Assembly (NCBI GenBank): GCA_021292105.1
Contig: CM037869.1
Coordinates: 36,335,835-36,399,834, forward strand
Direction: 5' to 3'
Length of the DNA stretch: 64,000 bases
Origin: Anadara kagoshimensis
Lineage: Eukaryota > Mollusca > Bivalvia > Arcoida > Arcidae
Position numbers and translations under genes: made by a program. Shown here in pieces: positions 44,101-54,869 of the stretch. Each line of letters opens with the position of its first letter. The stretch's first letter is position 1. A model generated the notes under the pieces. That model was not told where the DNA came from, did not search any database, and saw nothing but the letters and a program-made list of their open reading frames with translations.

Positions 44101-47100
44101 GTCCATAATTGTATACTTTAATACTATACCAGCGTTAGTTTTACATTGCTGGTCGTTTCGAATTTCAATTTCCCATTATGCATGCACATAAATTGTAAAT
44201 AAAAAAGCATTCAAGGGGTTAAAAATACATATATTTAAATACAATCATATTTAAAACTTCACCATGTGTGTTTCTTGTTTGCAGTTATCTTTTTAGTAGT
44301 AAAATTGCGTCTTAAATGTTTAACTCGTGATTAGTTAATTATACCAGTGTAAATTTTTCAGTACTATTAGTTTCGGAATTCAGTTCCTCATTATGTGCTT
44401 AGAACAGATTTGTGCAACAAAAAGGGGTTAAAATAAATACATATTTAAAAAACAATCATCATATCGAAAGATTCAAGATGTGTGTTTCTCTTTTTCATTT
44501 GTCGTTCGAGTGAAATTGTGTCTTAAATCTTTAAATGCATAGTTAGTTAATTTCTTTTTTTAAATATACGTGAATATCTTTATTTAAGGTTATAACTGAA
44601 TACTTGACTTGGGAATAGTCAAATTATACCAAGAACATAACGGAAAACATTGCATAAGTGTATACAGTAATGAGTCAACCGATACCAGAGTTTTAACAAT
44701 CGTTTATAAAAACGTGGCAGTGTGGTGTAAAACAAATCTTCTTTCAATGGAAAGAATCTTATCATAAACGTATTTCAAAGTTAGTCAGTGTCATGTTTTT
44801 AACTCTTAAAAGGAAACTAAACTGTTACCAGACTTATCAAAACTTTTTTATATTTACATGTATTCTGAATGTTTATGTTGAAGCCTCTTTATTACTATTT
44901 GATTGATATATAGAACACACTTTTTAGTTTGTGTTGTCTAATTTAATGCTTACAAGGGATACTTTTGATTCAGCATCGTCAATTTAAAATCTTTTTAGCA
45001 ATGCCACTGATCATTTAAAACTTCCTTCGGGAATAAACTTGTTCAGTAAATATAATCGTTTTATAGTGTATAATCCAGTGTTTTATTTATAAATTATCTG
45101 TGATATAACTGGTTTTTATCATTTTAATTATAACTAATATATTGTAATTTTCAATTTTATATTTTATTACTTTGGTGTTATTGATACTATTGTATATTTT
45201 ATTTTTTTCTAGCCGCGAATAGCTGCAATATTGCTGATGCGGCTTTAAACAATAACTCACTTACTCTTATTTCATACCACCTTTTAAAATTCATTAATTT
45301 ATAGAATCCCTAAACAAATGTTTAGAGTTCCTACTAATTCTTTCAAAACACATAACTTTGAATATAGACACTTAGTGCTTTAATATCGTTATTGAGAAGT
45401 ATATGTATGATCATCTACAGCACATTACAAATTATCGAAAGACCGACTGATAGACAGTCGAAGCAGTGACTAAGATTCGCTCACGTCTATATCATTGCAT
45501 CTTTAAAGGATATTTATTTATCAAATATTATTATTATAGGTATTTTTCTTTTCTTTCATCAGACTTTCATGGTTTTTGTAGTCTTTTTAAAAGTATTTCA
45601 TTTATATATAATTGCATATTAATAACAGATGTTTTGTTTTTCAGATTTGGTAATCGGCGGACATATGTTCCAGCCTCTATTTGTCCGTATGCGTGGTATA
45701 AAATAGGAATGTCGTGTTTTCTGATTGATTTGACATTTAAATCATGGATTCTAGCAAACGTATGTAATAATTATTATTTATGCTCTAAATCTGTTGTAAG
45801 ATCACACATAGATACACCATAAGTTATTTGACGTACCATAGTTTCAGGTCCTAACCACTCAATTTTAATTAAACAAGTGGCGGTTGTAGCTAGCTAAACA
45901 GAAAGTGCTTTCAATTCAGGAGCGCACGGTCTCGTTTTCCAGATGTAAGTGCTTCTGTGTTGTTATTCAGACATTGATTAGTATGTTTGTTTTTGATTAC
46001 AATACAAGGTATATTAACAAGAATAAGAATTGATATTTTCGTCTTGATGTGATAAATGGAATTTTGGTATATATCATATTAGACTTCTTAAAATTACTTT
46101 GCCTTTCGGGTGTCAGCAATTAGTTGCAGTGGAGTCGAAAGCTTTTGCTTATAATGATAAGTAAAAGTTAAATTACGACTAACATGGTCAGTCAATTCAG
46201 TGCGTTCTCACTCCACTACAAAACACAATTACGAGTTGAGTAATGGTTTTCAACGTCCCAGTCAGGAATATTTCACTTATATCGAGACGTCGCCAGCTGA
46301 AGGCGAGTGTGCAGAAATCTTGCCTGTGCTAATGGCATTATACAGCAGGGTTTTTTATCGTTCCAAGCCCATAGTGACACGGAACCTTATTTCTTTTAAG
46401 TTCCAATCCGAAAGAAACGCGACTTTCATCATGCGGAGTGCTTGGCGAAAGATCAGTCAATACCCACTTTAAACTCTTAAGTCAGACCTGGCCGGGGTTC
46501 GAATCCACGACCTACCACTTACGGAGCAAGCACACAACCAACTAAGCTACCGCAGTGGTACACTAATATATGATGTACAAACATCACATACATAATGATG
46601 ATTTATTACCATAACGAATTTTTCTTTTCAGGAAAGATGCCAGCTGTACGATGATGCGTATCTTGCTACCATAGATAGCGCCGAAGTCAATGATCTTTTA
46701 CAACCATTACTACGGAAAAGAACACAATGTAAATTGTCATAGAACTCGTCATTGATCGGCATACAACTTTGACCTGTCCACATGGCCTTTTATTTGGGAG
46801 TTTCCATAAAGGAATGGGGAGGAACTACCAAATACATTGGTGGTGTTAAGATTTGCAGTTACTGCATACAACACAATCCATGTGTTTGAATAAAAACACG
46901 TGCACTCGTCCACAGTAAATATTTAAACAAAAGGTCAAGGGGGACATGTCAATGTTGGTAACCTATATATAATATATATATATATATATATATTACATAT
47001 TATACCAGTTTTAATTTTACAGCACTAGACGGCCGTTTCGAAATTTCAATTCCTCATCAGTAGTGCTTGAACCAAAATTATGAAACCAAAATTATTTTGC

Positions 47101-50100
47101 AGATGTTGAAAAGCTACCCAAAGAACCAAAATATATTTTACCAAATTAAGCTAAGGAAATACTTTGCATGAAGGAGTATACCTTAGTTTTTGAGATATTT
47201 AAAATTTTAATTTGCAGGAAATTTAGACAATTATAGTATATTTCTGACAATAAAACGAAATAATTGCCGACTGAGTTGGTGATATCCTCGGGTCACCAGC
47301 CACCAGCAGAGATATCGGCTCAGAGGTTTAAATTACATATTATACCAGTTTTAATTTTACAGCATAATTCAATTCTCCTTTTTTCAAGCATTTTGATTGG
47401 TCGTATGTTTCTGTTACGTTTGCATGAATGGATTGCAATGCAGATAACAAGTTAAAAAAGGTATTTTGGCAGTATTTCTTTTTTTCTTATCAAAGTCATA
47501 AATTTATGTCATATATCATTATTTTTCAAATTGTTTGCCGCACAAGACTAATCATATTAAAATTTAAAAAAAAACCAAAAGGAAAAAAGTTGTTTAAGAA
47601 ACTATCAATAAAATATTGTCCTCGTTTACAATGCTTTGCGATGGGAAGATAGACACGGTTTTAAACAGCCAACAGAACAGGTAATAGGTCATAGGCAACA
47701 GATAATTTTGCCATTTGATATGCAAATTAGCTTCTTTCCCAGGTACAATAGATACTTTAAAGCCATAGATGTGTTTGTATACCATATTAGACACTGCTAT
47801 TGATAGCAAAAATCCGTGCTAAAGTTTAAAATTACATTGCACTGTATAAATAAAGAGGAATTTGATATGTACCCACATGGAACAATAATTGTTTCTTAAC
47901 ATGTTTTGAATGTAGGTCTACAGGTTTCATGTATATATAAAGGTCATGAACCGAATTCTTATCTGTATAATAGGTCCGGAAATATTCATTTGTCTAAACT
48001 TTCACCCTCTACACAAATTTTTAATGACACATTTGGAATTGGTATTGATTACTAAACAACTTTGTTGTTTTTTGCACAAAAAATTCTGAAATTACACAAA
48101 ATGACGCGGCAAAAAATTTATGAAAAATGATATATTGAGTTTTAATATTCAATTTGAAATAATAAAAAAATATTTTACCAAAATACTGTTGATTTGTTGT
48201 TGGATAAAAATCTATAAATTGATTTATTAGAAATAAAATTATTATTTCTTTTTTTTATGTTAGTATGAAAGAATTGAACATTAAACACGTAATATAATTT
48301 ACTATGCGAATTAATCAGTGTGCTAAATATGCAATTATTTCATTGTTTTATAACAAAAATTATCTTCATTCCTATAATTAAGTGTTTTTATTGAGCATAA
48401 TTTATAACATTATACCAGTTTTAATTTTACAGCACTAGACGGCCGTTTCGAAATACAATTCCTAATCATCAATTCTTTGACCAAAATTACAAAACCAAAG
48501 CTGTTTTCAAGATGTTGAAAAGAATATCAAAGGACTGAAATGTATTTTAACAAATTTAGCTAAAGTATAATCAGAAATGGATTACATTCAGTTTTACAGA
48601 TTTTTCTCAAAAACCAGTCGAAGATAAGAAACAGAAATTTGGCTGTGTATATAACAAGACTCGATCTAATTTATTATAATGGTTTGAGTTTTTGATCGTT
48701 TGAGACTTTACCTCTGTATAGTGTAAATTTTTGTCAAAAATGTTTTAGCTGAAAAAATACAAGTTTTTGACTCCACCTTTTATGACAAACCCAACCCTTT
48801 TTACTATGAGTTTCATTCAAAGTTTAAAAGTTGTCACAGGTGATTGACTTATAGACTGGACAACAGCTGCTTGATGACACCAAAATGAGGCAAAAGGAAA
48901 ATAAACACCTGTGTATAAGGTTATGGAGAGAGTAACATAGATCCAACAACTGTCAAGTAAATTGCAAAATGACTTGCATTTGAAGTGAATGCAATTTATA
49001 CATGTTTATTTTGTAACTGTTTACAAAGCAGAAGCGTATCACTAATTGTTTTAATCAAGAGCTAGGGATAAAAAGGTAGTATTAGGTTTCAAATGTACAT
49101 CTCTGTATATTTCTGGGAATTAAAAATGAATTCCAGATACATACCTAACTTCCCTCTACTTGCTCATATAAGCATTTTCCCATCTGAATCATAGCGGAAA
49201 TTTCTTTAGAATGTGTTATGGTAAAATAAGATTAAACAGAACTTGATTTGGTTTGGCCTAAATACAGGGCAGAGCACGTGGCTGATTAGTCTTCCTTGTA
49301 TAATAAACTGGTTATATGATAAAAAAGGTCATAAACTATCATTATGCCTTACATGAGAAAAAGGCGGAGTAAATAGACTTTGTTAATTTTTCATCATTGC
49401 AAAAATTGTGATTTTTTCTCAGTAAAGCTGGGTTATAGCAATCTATACATTATGGAAGCCTAAAGGGCATATTAGGCCGGTTGATTATAAATATATTAAG
49501 AAAAAATAAAACATTTTCAGTAATATTTTTGTAGAGACAAATAACTGAATGTAATCTATTTCTGTTTATACTTTAGGGGAATACTTTGCATAAGGGAGTA
49601 TACCTTTGTTTTTGATCATTTTTAAAACTTGCAGCAAGTTTAACCAACAGTATATTTCAGACACCAATACACAATTATTGCCTACTGATCCACCAGAAGA
49701 GATATCAGGTGTTTAAATTACAAATTAAACCAGTTTTAATTTTTCAGCACTAGACGATCCTTCCGGAATAAAATTTCTCAATTACTGATTGACCATTTAT
49801 TTAGTACATTGTTATGAAAAAACAACCTGACATATGTTAATTATTGTTTTAACATATGCAAAATGAAAAAATACCTTACGTTTTTTACGAAACATGTCAC
49901 TTTATAAATTATATTTTTGAGAGCCTCCATTTTCTGGACCTGTATTTTTACACTATATATGGGTCATATTAAGATGTCCCTAAAAATGTGAATTTTGAAG
50001 TGATCAATTGACCAGAACCTTGTTTTATGGAGTTGTTTAACCCCTTCCCGTTCCTACCGTACAATTGTACCGGTAAGCATCTTTTAGCCTATGCGTCATG

Positions 50101-53100
50101 GGAAAACTGCGATTTGGATATTTTTGAAGCGATTTTCTCGCGGGATATCTCATTTGAAACAGCAAAACATACAGAAAACAATGGTATAATTTCCAAAATG
50201 AAAGCAATTTTATTTTCAATCAAAAATCTTCAGTTCAAAAACGCCGACAAAGAAATATTTTCTTCACTTTTCGTGAGAGAGCCGTAATTTACATAGATTT
50301 AGAAAGAGATTACTCACTTCGCCATTATACCAAAATAGAGACAGATATCAAAAACTTGTATATCACGGTATTCACAAGAATTTACGGTTTAACAATTTTT
50401 TATGTAAAAAATTCATCAGCCGGTCACAGCAACCGAATTATGAACGATTCATATTTTCCAAGGTGAAATTTTAGGTTACAACGGTCGATAAATATAAAAA
50501 AATTCTTCTGTTGAATTTTTCTCATAACTAAACCTTAAATAGGGAAAACAAAATCCAGGTAGCATAAACTTCATCATTTTCTTTTTCATTTGTATAATTT
50601 TGTATAGTTTAATCGTCTTAATCACATTTGAATCAACGTGTGAAGTTGCGACCCTGACGCAATATTTTCAGAAAATGTGGGAAAAGATGACCGTTACGAA
50701 AGTTTTCTTTGTACATGCCGGCTTATCGCGTTCCTTCAAGATTACCACAATTCAGTAAATATTCCACATATCTTGGAAAATTCACACCACAATAACAAAA
50801 TTTATCATAGTATCATTTTATGTAAAGAAAATGTCTATCTCCGATCACTTTTGAGACAGTTCATTGAAAAGAAAATGAACCTAATTTCGGTATAGAACTT
50901 GCTGGGTACACATCGTATTTGTCTAAGAAACGGATATAGTCGTGTGTCATTGGGATGAAATAAAAATAAATACAACCCAATAACAAAAAATAATAAAAGT
51001 CCTTAAATAATAACAAGAATATAATGTTGTTTTGATGGCATTACGTGAAAAAACGATGGAAACTCTGTGCAACCGCCACCGTACGCTCAAAGTATTCAGT
51101 ATGTCGATCACATGTCTTCTACTACGTCCGTAACATATTTATAAATAAACAAAAATCAAATATTGACCGCTGTTTGAAAAGATTTTGTGTTTACTATTCA
51201 CGACAATAAAATACCATTCAAACTGTCATATTTTAGTCAAAAGTCACCATCAGTTAGAGTGATTTAAACGGTAGGGAAAAAAACAAAAACTGCGGCGTCG
51301 AGGTGGTCATGGCGTTAACCTTAAAACTTAAGGCATCTCACGCTGTGGGGTCGATTATCAAAACAAGTGCTTTAAAAGAAATGTATCATTTGTCGTATAT
51401 CTCTAGTGTATGATGAACCGAGAGACACCATGCTAACAAGGTTCACGGTAACAACTAACAAGAATTATGTAAATGTAATTCATGTATAAAGTTTCGTACA
51501 GGCCTGTCTAAAGTTTAACACTGAAATAACGAAAGGTCGACGCTCGGCTACCGAGTAGCCAAGTTATATTAGGAAGAGAGCTAATGGACAAGAGATAGAT
51601 AATAGCCGTGTCGAAAAGCTGTCGAGTTGAGTCCTGGTTTTTAACGTCCCAGTCAAGAATATTTCACTTAAAATATCGAGACGTCGCCAGCTGTAGACGA
51701 AGGTGAAGATATTTTGCCTGTGCGTTGCGCTGATGGCATTATACAGCAGGATTCTTTAGTGTGCAAGCCCACCGTGACACGAGACCTCGTTTATTTTTAA
51801 TCCCATCCGAAAGCCAGCGACGTGACTTTCATTTCGTATGCTGAGTGTTTGGCGAAAGAACAGTCACTACCTACTTTTAAATCTTGTGTCAGACCCGGCT
51901 TGGGATCAAACCAACGACCCCCAGTTACAGAGCGAGCACTCTACGACAGTGGTTGCGAAAAGCTGCCGAGATGTACATAGCTATCGAGGGTATCAAGACA
52001 ACCCGTACCATGGACAACCCCCACCCAACAACTCGTACCCAAGAAGCAAGGAAATTAACACATTTTTTAAATTTTAAACTTAGATATTTTGATATCTTTA
52101 AATCAATTTTATGTAATTAGTTCAAATTAATTAGGTATTGCTAGAAAATAGTTTTTCTAAATAAATCTTATAAACTCTAATTGATAGGAAGACCGTGAAT
52201 AACAAAAACGGATGAAGTTTTCTTAAATTGTTTTCTTTGTCTCGGCTGGGTACAGGGTGTCTTGGGTTCTTGTTGTCTCATTATGGGTTCGAGTTGTCCT
52301 GCGTGCGAGTTGTCTTGGGCACGAGTTGTCCAGCATTCGCTAACAAGGGGTCGATTTGAACGATCGATTCGGCACAAATTCGTTAGTCTACGGTTAAACT
52401 TTCGACAGGCATGTACTGTAAGTTTTACAAATCAACGCGTGTTACATATACACACATTTCAACGCCTTGTTGTGCATATTTTGTATTAAAAAATTAAAAA
52501 TACAATCACAGTCTTATTAATTTCAACAGTTTCTAATACAATCCGACGAAGTTCCATGAAATGGTAAAACGTAACTCTAGAAGACTACGGATACAAACAT
52601 ATCGGGAGAACTTACAGTCATTTTGACAGTATCACTTTTCGATCGAAAACTGCTTAGACACTCTATGAATAGTTGATCTTGAACATAAACGATTTCAACT
52701 TTTAACGTTTCAACATAAAATATTTAATTTGTGTATTTATTTCGTTCAATTTTACTATAGATTGATCTGTATAGAAAGCATGAAATTAAAATTAAGATGC
52801 AGGGAAAAAGTAATTCATATGGTCTACAGAATTTACAAAATTAAGTTCTAATTTCAAATCATTTAGGAGTGTATGTATGCCCCAAGATTCACCACAGCAG
52901 ATTATTGTTTTAGTATATGACCTTCCATTACCAAATTATATGAATACTTAGTATAAGAGGCCCTATACTGAAACAAATGTCTGTATATTAGCTATCAATT
53001 AGAGGCGCATTGCACTTTGCATTTGTAAAGAGCCAGATGAACAAAATACAATGTATCTTTATACAAACGCATGATATAGTTGATTTCAGATTATCCATGT

Positions 53101-54673
53101 GACCTTTGACCCCTACTCACGTGTCCTCTCATGCTATTTTCAGAAACAACAATTACTATTTTATCTGCCTTACTTCTAAAATATGATACCGTACGCTTGA
53201 TACAGGTATAACAATGTAATTAATTGATTATTCAAATTGTCCATTGATTATTTAAATTGCCCACCCGATTTCCCATTCAAGCTCAGCAGTTTTTTAACAA
53301 CAGGGACTTTGACCTTTGACCTTCTGGTTGCCATGGGAATCGTGTTATTAAGAATATCACATCCGAAATTCTTCAATACTCATTCTTGTTGATTATCTAC
53401 AAGTCATCTGGTATTGTCTTTACTCTTTGATGTAGCAAATGACAAATAAGCAGCAAGACAGCGAGATATTCTTTTAAAGTCTTGATTAAGTTTGACCTTT
53501 GACCCAAGGTCACGTGACCTTTTATGCTATTTTTAGAAAGACTAACTTTGGCATGAAAGTCTCCCGAAACTCAACCTTCAGTCTCTACACAAGATTATTA
53601 CAGTTAATATCGGTTTAAGTTAACAGGTAACTTTCCGTTGATTATAACACCTTTAAAACATGAAATTTGGTAAAAAGTACACGTGACCTTTGACCTTCTA
53701 GTTGCTATGGGCAATGTCTCATTTTCAAAATTTCATAAGTATTATTTTAAGGACTAAATATTCTTTAAGAATTAAGAGTCACTTCACTCTATTTGTACAA
53801 AGGGTTGACAGAATTGAGATATTTGTTACGAAAAAAGCTTATTTTTGGCTAAAATTCGTGTTTTAAATTGACCTTTGACCCCAAATCACGTGACTTATTT
53901 TCTATTTTTAGAATCGGCAATCATTTTCAAAATCTTGCCCGACATATATGCTCTACAATGGTACCACACACCATAGCACGGTCCCTTTCAATCATCTTGT
54001 ATTTTACATTTATTAAACCACACCTGAAATCCCATGTAAACTTGGCATTTTATCCAGAACGGGAAAGGGTTAATACACCCAAGCGTGTAGACTATCATTA
54101 TTCCTTACTTATTACTCCATAGTTATAACAAGTTTTCTTCTGTTATATAAGTGGTATACAGTTTTTACAAATAAAAATCACTCAAATTCGTAGGTTTACC
54201 AACTTAAATGTAAATAGCAATTGTGTTCATACACCTGGTCTTAACAAAACTAAATCATTACGTCATTCATCAGAGTGTAAGCAGTGTCAATCAAATCCGC
54301 CGTACCAATCTGTTAACTATGTCCGGATTTATTGCACCTATGTTAATCTAATTAAGACTAACGAATAACAAAATTGACTTTTTGTAATTGTAATTTTCAT
54401 ATAATTTCCTCTATGTTCTTAATTTTAGATTTTAGAACAGGAGTATTTTGGACCGGTTTGAGATATTGGCAAGGTGATTGGCGCTGGGTTAAAACAGCAA
54501 AACCGGCCAGATATACTAATTGGGGAAATGGTCAACCACAGACTCTGAACCATTGTGTGGTATATGAAAGGAACAATGATGATTTTACATGGGTTGCATC
54601 AGAAAAATATGATTGTGACTATCTTTATTATTCGTTTATTTGCGAAAAAGAATTACATCATTTTTATCATTAG
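32050..54673 (+). CDS. Single-pass membrane protein with two C-type lectin domains
   Basis: Ten exons join in phase: 32050-32151 (TM), 33634-33687, 34723-34797 and 35766-35795 (helical stalk), 37657-37745, 38582-38675 and 43189-43333 (CTLD a), 45645-45759, 46632-46728 and 54429-54673 (CTLD b and stop). The sequence starts SKLFWKMMGTLAVAIS followed by about 20 hydrophobic residues, which fits a type II signal anchor like CD209/asialoglycoprotein-type lectins; a cleaved signal peptide is the alternative. The start is either ATG 32073/32076 or an unseen 5' exon, because the exon is open upstream through a phase 1 acceptor. Neither CTLD keeps an EPN/QPD plus WND pair, so Ca2+-dependent sugar binding is doubtful. 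The gene lies about 1.8 kb past the GPCR stop, same strand. AATAAA at 54864. Confidence 0.78.
32361..33050. repeat. Partial GACCTGTCC MITE, then SINE-1 (+)
   Basis: MITE left end at 32361 without a clear right end; SINE-1 from 32741 lacks the first part of its head (starts ccactgcgttgctcgctccg). Confidence 0.65.
33051..33633. other. Lectin intron 1, right part: nothing recognised
   Basis: AT-rich unique sequence up to lectin exon 2. Confidence 0.4.
33634..33687 (+). CDS. Lectin gene exon 2: stalk
   Basis: Eighteen codons, DIFRRHRELYQELSEKRH, charged and helical. Acceptor tttacag, donor gtatca; exactly phase 1 to phase 1. Confidence 0.62.
33777..34040. repeat. Direct tandem duplication, about 127-bp unit
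   Basis: ctaactatgttggggtgact, agtaccactgatat and agaggatctt occur in the same order at 33780-33905 and 33906-34040. Confidence 0.75.
34333..34444. repeat. Hairpin-forming inverted repeat
   Basis: Arms 34333-34365 and 34412-34444 share gcttaccgtgttttctccgg / ccggagtaaacacggcaagc; shorter internal repeats tgacaat(a/g)tattgatattgtca form extra small hairpins. Likely a MITE core. Confidence 0.7.
34723..34797 (+). CDS. Lectin gene exon 3: stalk, coiled-coil-like
   Basis: Encodes DIDSLKSLTISLHLKLDYL and a short acidic end, with Leu spacing suited to a coiled coil that could oligomerise the receptor. Acceptor ttttttcag, donor gtaata, phase 1 to phase 1. Confidence 0.65.
34885..35590. repeat. Repeat B (-), then SINE-2 (+)
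   Basis: Repeat B at 34885-35010. SINE-2 at 35295-35590: head ggtggcctaatggataagac and gtgagttcgagtcccgctcg resemble a tRNA with a long variable arm; body has gtgggaaagtgaattt. Confidence 0.72.
35766..35795 (+). CDS. Lectin gene exon 4: ten-codon stalk exon
   Basis: DNCQHMLKKT between acceptor attgtag and donor gtcagt, phase 1 to phase 1. Very short; supported only by phase and position before the lectin domain. Its Cys could form an interchain bond. Confidence 0.45.
36085..36500 (+). repeat. Highly diverged repeat B
   Basis: Order kept (catcacaatattgttgataa, tatttgacgtttgatagttc, gtggatgtagatagcaagac, ... gaacatggaccgttatattt) with an insertion near 36300. Confidence 0.5.
36648..37115. mobile_element. 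MITE with 21-bp perfect inverted ends
   Basis: gtgattgtatcaagtagaaa at left and tttctacttgatacaatcac at right are exact inverses, and the match extends inward to gaaatctc / gagatttc. About 468 bp, lectin intron 4. Confidence 0.78.
37405..37625 (-). repeat. SINE-1, head and mid-body
   Basis: 3' third missing; deletion of the gtgactttcatttc block around 37515. Confidence 0.75.
37657..37745 (+). CDS. Lectin gene exon 5: CTLD a, first strand
   Basis: TGFCCIDWTAIELQCFKISS, then RRNWPDAE, is the opening of a CTLD up to the WxxA helix; the exon ends in phase 0, the usual CTLD intron position before the xxC of that helix. Acceptor tattttag, donor gtaatt. Confidence 0.82.
37746..38581. other. Lectin intron 5: nothing recognised
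   Basis: 836 bp of AT-rich unique sequence. Confidence 0.4.
38582..38675 (+). CDS. Lectin gene exon 6: CTLD a, middle
   Basis: VGCRQYGHLVTLEYDYISRF continues the helix Cys, the GHLVTL strand and helix 2. Phase 0 in, phase 1 out (donor gtaagt at 38676). Confidence 0.82.
39430..39590 (+). pseudogene. Penelope-like element reverse transcriptase fragment, part 1
   Basis: Reading CAPLLAEHLFLYSYEAEYMQ, then RLAKSFNSTYRYIDDVLSL matches the RT core of Penelope-like elements (LLADLFLYSYEAEF ... YRYIDDVLSLNN), including the catalytic YIDD box. The similarity stops after VLSL. Isolated fragment in lectin intron 6, plus strand. Confidence 0.72.
40600..41700. repeat. AT-rich minisatellite, unit about 110-155 bp
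   Basis: About six units, each with gggttcttttattatttg, a (TAAA)n run and aatattaatgaaaattaata, starting at about 40983, 41139, 41278, 41412, 41548 and 41659. Unit length varies mainly with the TAAA run. Confidence 0.82.
42060..42180 (+). pseudogene. Penelope-like RT fragment, part 2
   Basis: ELVIKYMTDCSRSASYLEFK, then CIDDTQDGF resembles the RT segment that follows YIDDVLSL after about 15-20 residues (ELEIKDTT..SASYLDL). Same strand as part 1; 2.47 kb lies between, including the minisatellite. Confidence 0.62.
42565..42860 (+). repeat. Repeat B, well-preserved long copy
   Basis: Good reference with ccctcaaaaagttttatggc, tatttgacgtctcatagttc, gtgtagctagctaaacagga, acttccctggtggaagttca and the 3' end gtatgtttgtttttgat. 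Confidence 0.85.
43189..43333 (+). CDS. Lectin gene exon 7: CTLD a, shortened end
   Basis: SSFWIGNRLFQFSGRSKDF, then DCYTLQG ... HPCFEKKGFICKI. The WIG core and closing Cys are kept, but the WxW strand and the long Ca2+-binding loop are missing. The donor gtgagt at 43334 gives phase 2, matched by the next exon. Confidence 0.8.
43590..43945. repeat. Two repeat B copies joined tail to tail
   Basis: Plus copy 43590-43715 ends at gacatggattggttt, where a minus copy 43715-43945 starts with its own 3' end (ctaattcatgtcttaatcac). Confidence 0.75.
44116..44560. repeat. Direct duplication of a repeat C-containing 225-bp unit
   Basis: Units 44116-44342 and 44343-44560 each have repeat C, then aggggttaaaa, acaatcat, atgtgtgtttct and attgcgtcttaaat / attgtgtcttaaat. 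Confidence 0.7.
44561..45644. repeat. Lectin intron 7, right part with SINE-tail fragment
   Basis: 45196-45270 reads ctagccgcgaatagctgcaa, then gctgatgcggctttaaacaa and an ACTC tail, the same piece found with a target duplication at 60067-60134 and partly at 28497-28540. The rest is unrecognised. Confidence 0.55.
45645..45759 (+). CDS. Lectin gene exon 8: CTLD b, first strand
   Basis: FGNRRTYVPASICPYAWYKI, then GMSCFLIDLTFKSWILAN, a second CTLD start. Phase 2 in, phase 0 out; donor gtatgt at 45760. Confidence 0.82.
45820..46000 (+). repeat. Repeat B copy
   Basis: Starts 60 bp past lectin exon 8 (taagttatttgacgtaccat) and keeps the 3' end ttgattagtatgtttgtttt. Confidence 0.7.
46230..46560 (-). 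repeat. SINE-1 copy
   Basis: Full length; right end head ggggttcgaatccacgacct, 70 bp before lectin exon 9. Confidence 0.85.
46632..46728 (+). CDS. Lectin gene exon 9: CTLD b, middle
   Basis: ERCQLYDDAYLATIDSAEVN, then a helix rich in Leu and basic residues. Acceptor tttcag, donor gtaaat at 46729, phase 0 in and 1 out. A GACCTGTCC-type MITE starts 40 bp past the donor. Confidence 0.82.
46769..46952. mobile_element. GACCTGTCC-type MITE, diverged
   Basis: Ends ttgacctgtccacatggcc and ggtcaagggggacatgtcaa. Confidence 0.7.
47005..49790. repeat. Repeat C-bearing elements in the last lectin intron
   Basis: Repeat C at 47005-47080, 47335-47365 (truncated), 48408-48485 and 49720-49790; companion sequence (tttgcat.a.ggagtatacct) at 47165-47310 and 49575-49720. 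47380-48400 is the relative of 3395-3740. The stretch 48500-49550 has nothing recognised. Confidence 0.55.
51620..51955 (-). repeat. SINE-1 copy inside the TTAA element
   Basis: Full-length body, diverged head (gggatcaaaccaacgacccc). Confidence 0.8.
53085..53920. repeat. Diverged tandem repeat, unit about 385 bp
   Basis: gtgacctttgacccc.a.tcacgtg at 53098, 53504 and 53872 alternates with gacctttgaccttctggttg at 53311 and 53685. Confidence 0.65.
54429..54673 (+). CDS. Lectin gene last exon: CTLD b, long-loop half and stop
   Basis: VFWTGLRYWQGDWRWVKTA, then YTNWGNGQPQTLNHCVVY, FTWVASEKYDC and YSFICEKE before TAG at 54671. WxGL, the WxW strand, the loop and the closing Cys are all canonical. 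The EPN/QPD slot reads QPQ and the WND slot is not conserved, so the Ca2+ site looks lost. Confidence 0.88.
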
Positions 54674-54863
54674 ATACTATTAACAGGTCCAACCCGAACG
54701 TTTGAAGGCCATTTATATAAACTTTGTAAAACAGCAGTTATGACTGCCTAAGCAATTTATGTTTTTAACTGTTATATGTCCAACTAAAACATTTAGAAAT
54801 TCGTTTTGGTGAGTGTATTTAAAGATTATTTATCTTAAGTGAAGTGTGCATTTCTTACTACAA

Positions 54864-54869
54864 AATAAA
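54864..54869 (+). terminator. Polyadenylation signal of the lectin gene
   Basis: AATAAA 190 bp after the stop codon; another follows at 55031. Confidence 0.45.

Larger units (their letters stand above)
50037..54073. mobile_element. Putative piggyBac-like, TTAA-flanked non-autonomous element (4.03 kb)
   Basis: TTAA at 50037-50040 is followed by ccccttcccgttc, and gaacgggaaaggg precedes TTAA at 54070-54073: 13-bp terminal inverted repeats with one mismatch, starting CCC and ending GGG, inside a TTAA duplication. That is the piggyBac layout. No transposase was recognised inside; frames of 86 and 72 codons (50027-50287, 50677-50895) have no similarity I know. It contains a SINE-1 copy and the GACCTTTGACC array. 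Confidence 0.55.

Noticed and set aside
50027-50895. Frames of 86 and 72 codons as genes
   Set aside because: No recognisable domain, no splice or start context, inside a putative transposon.
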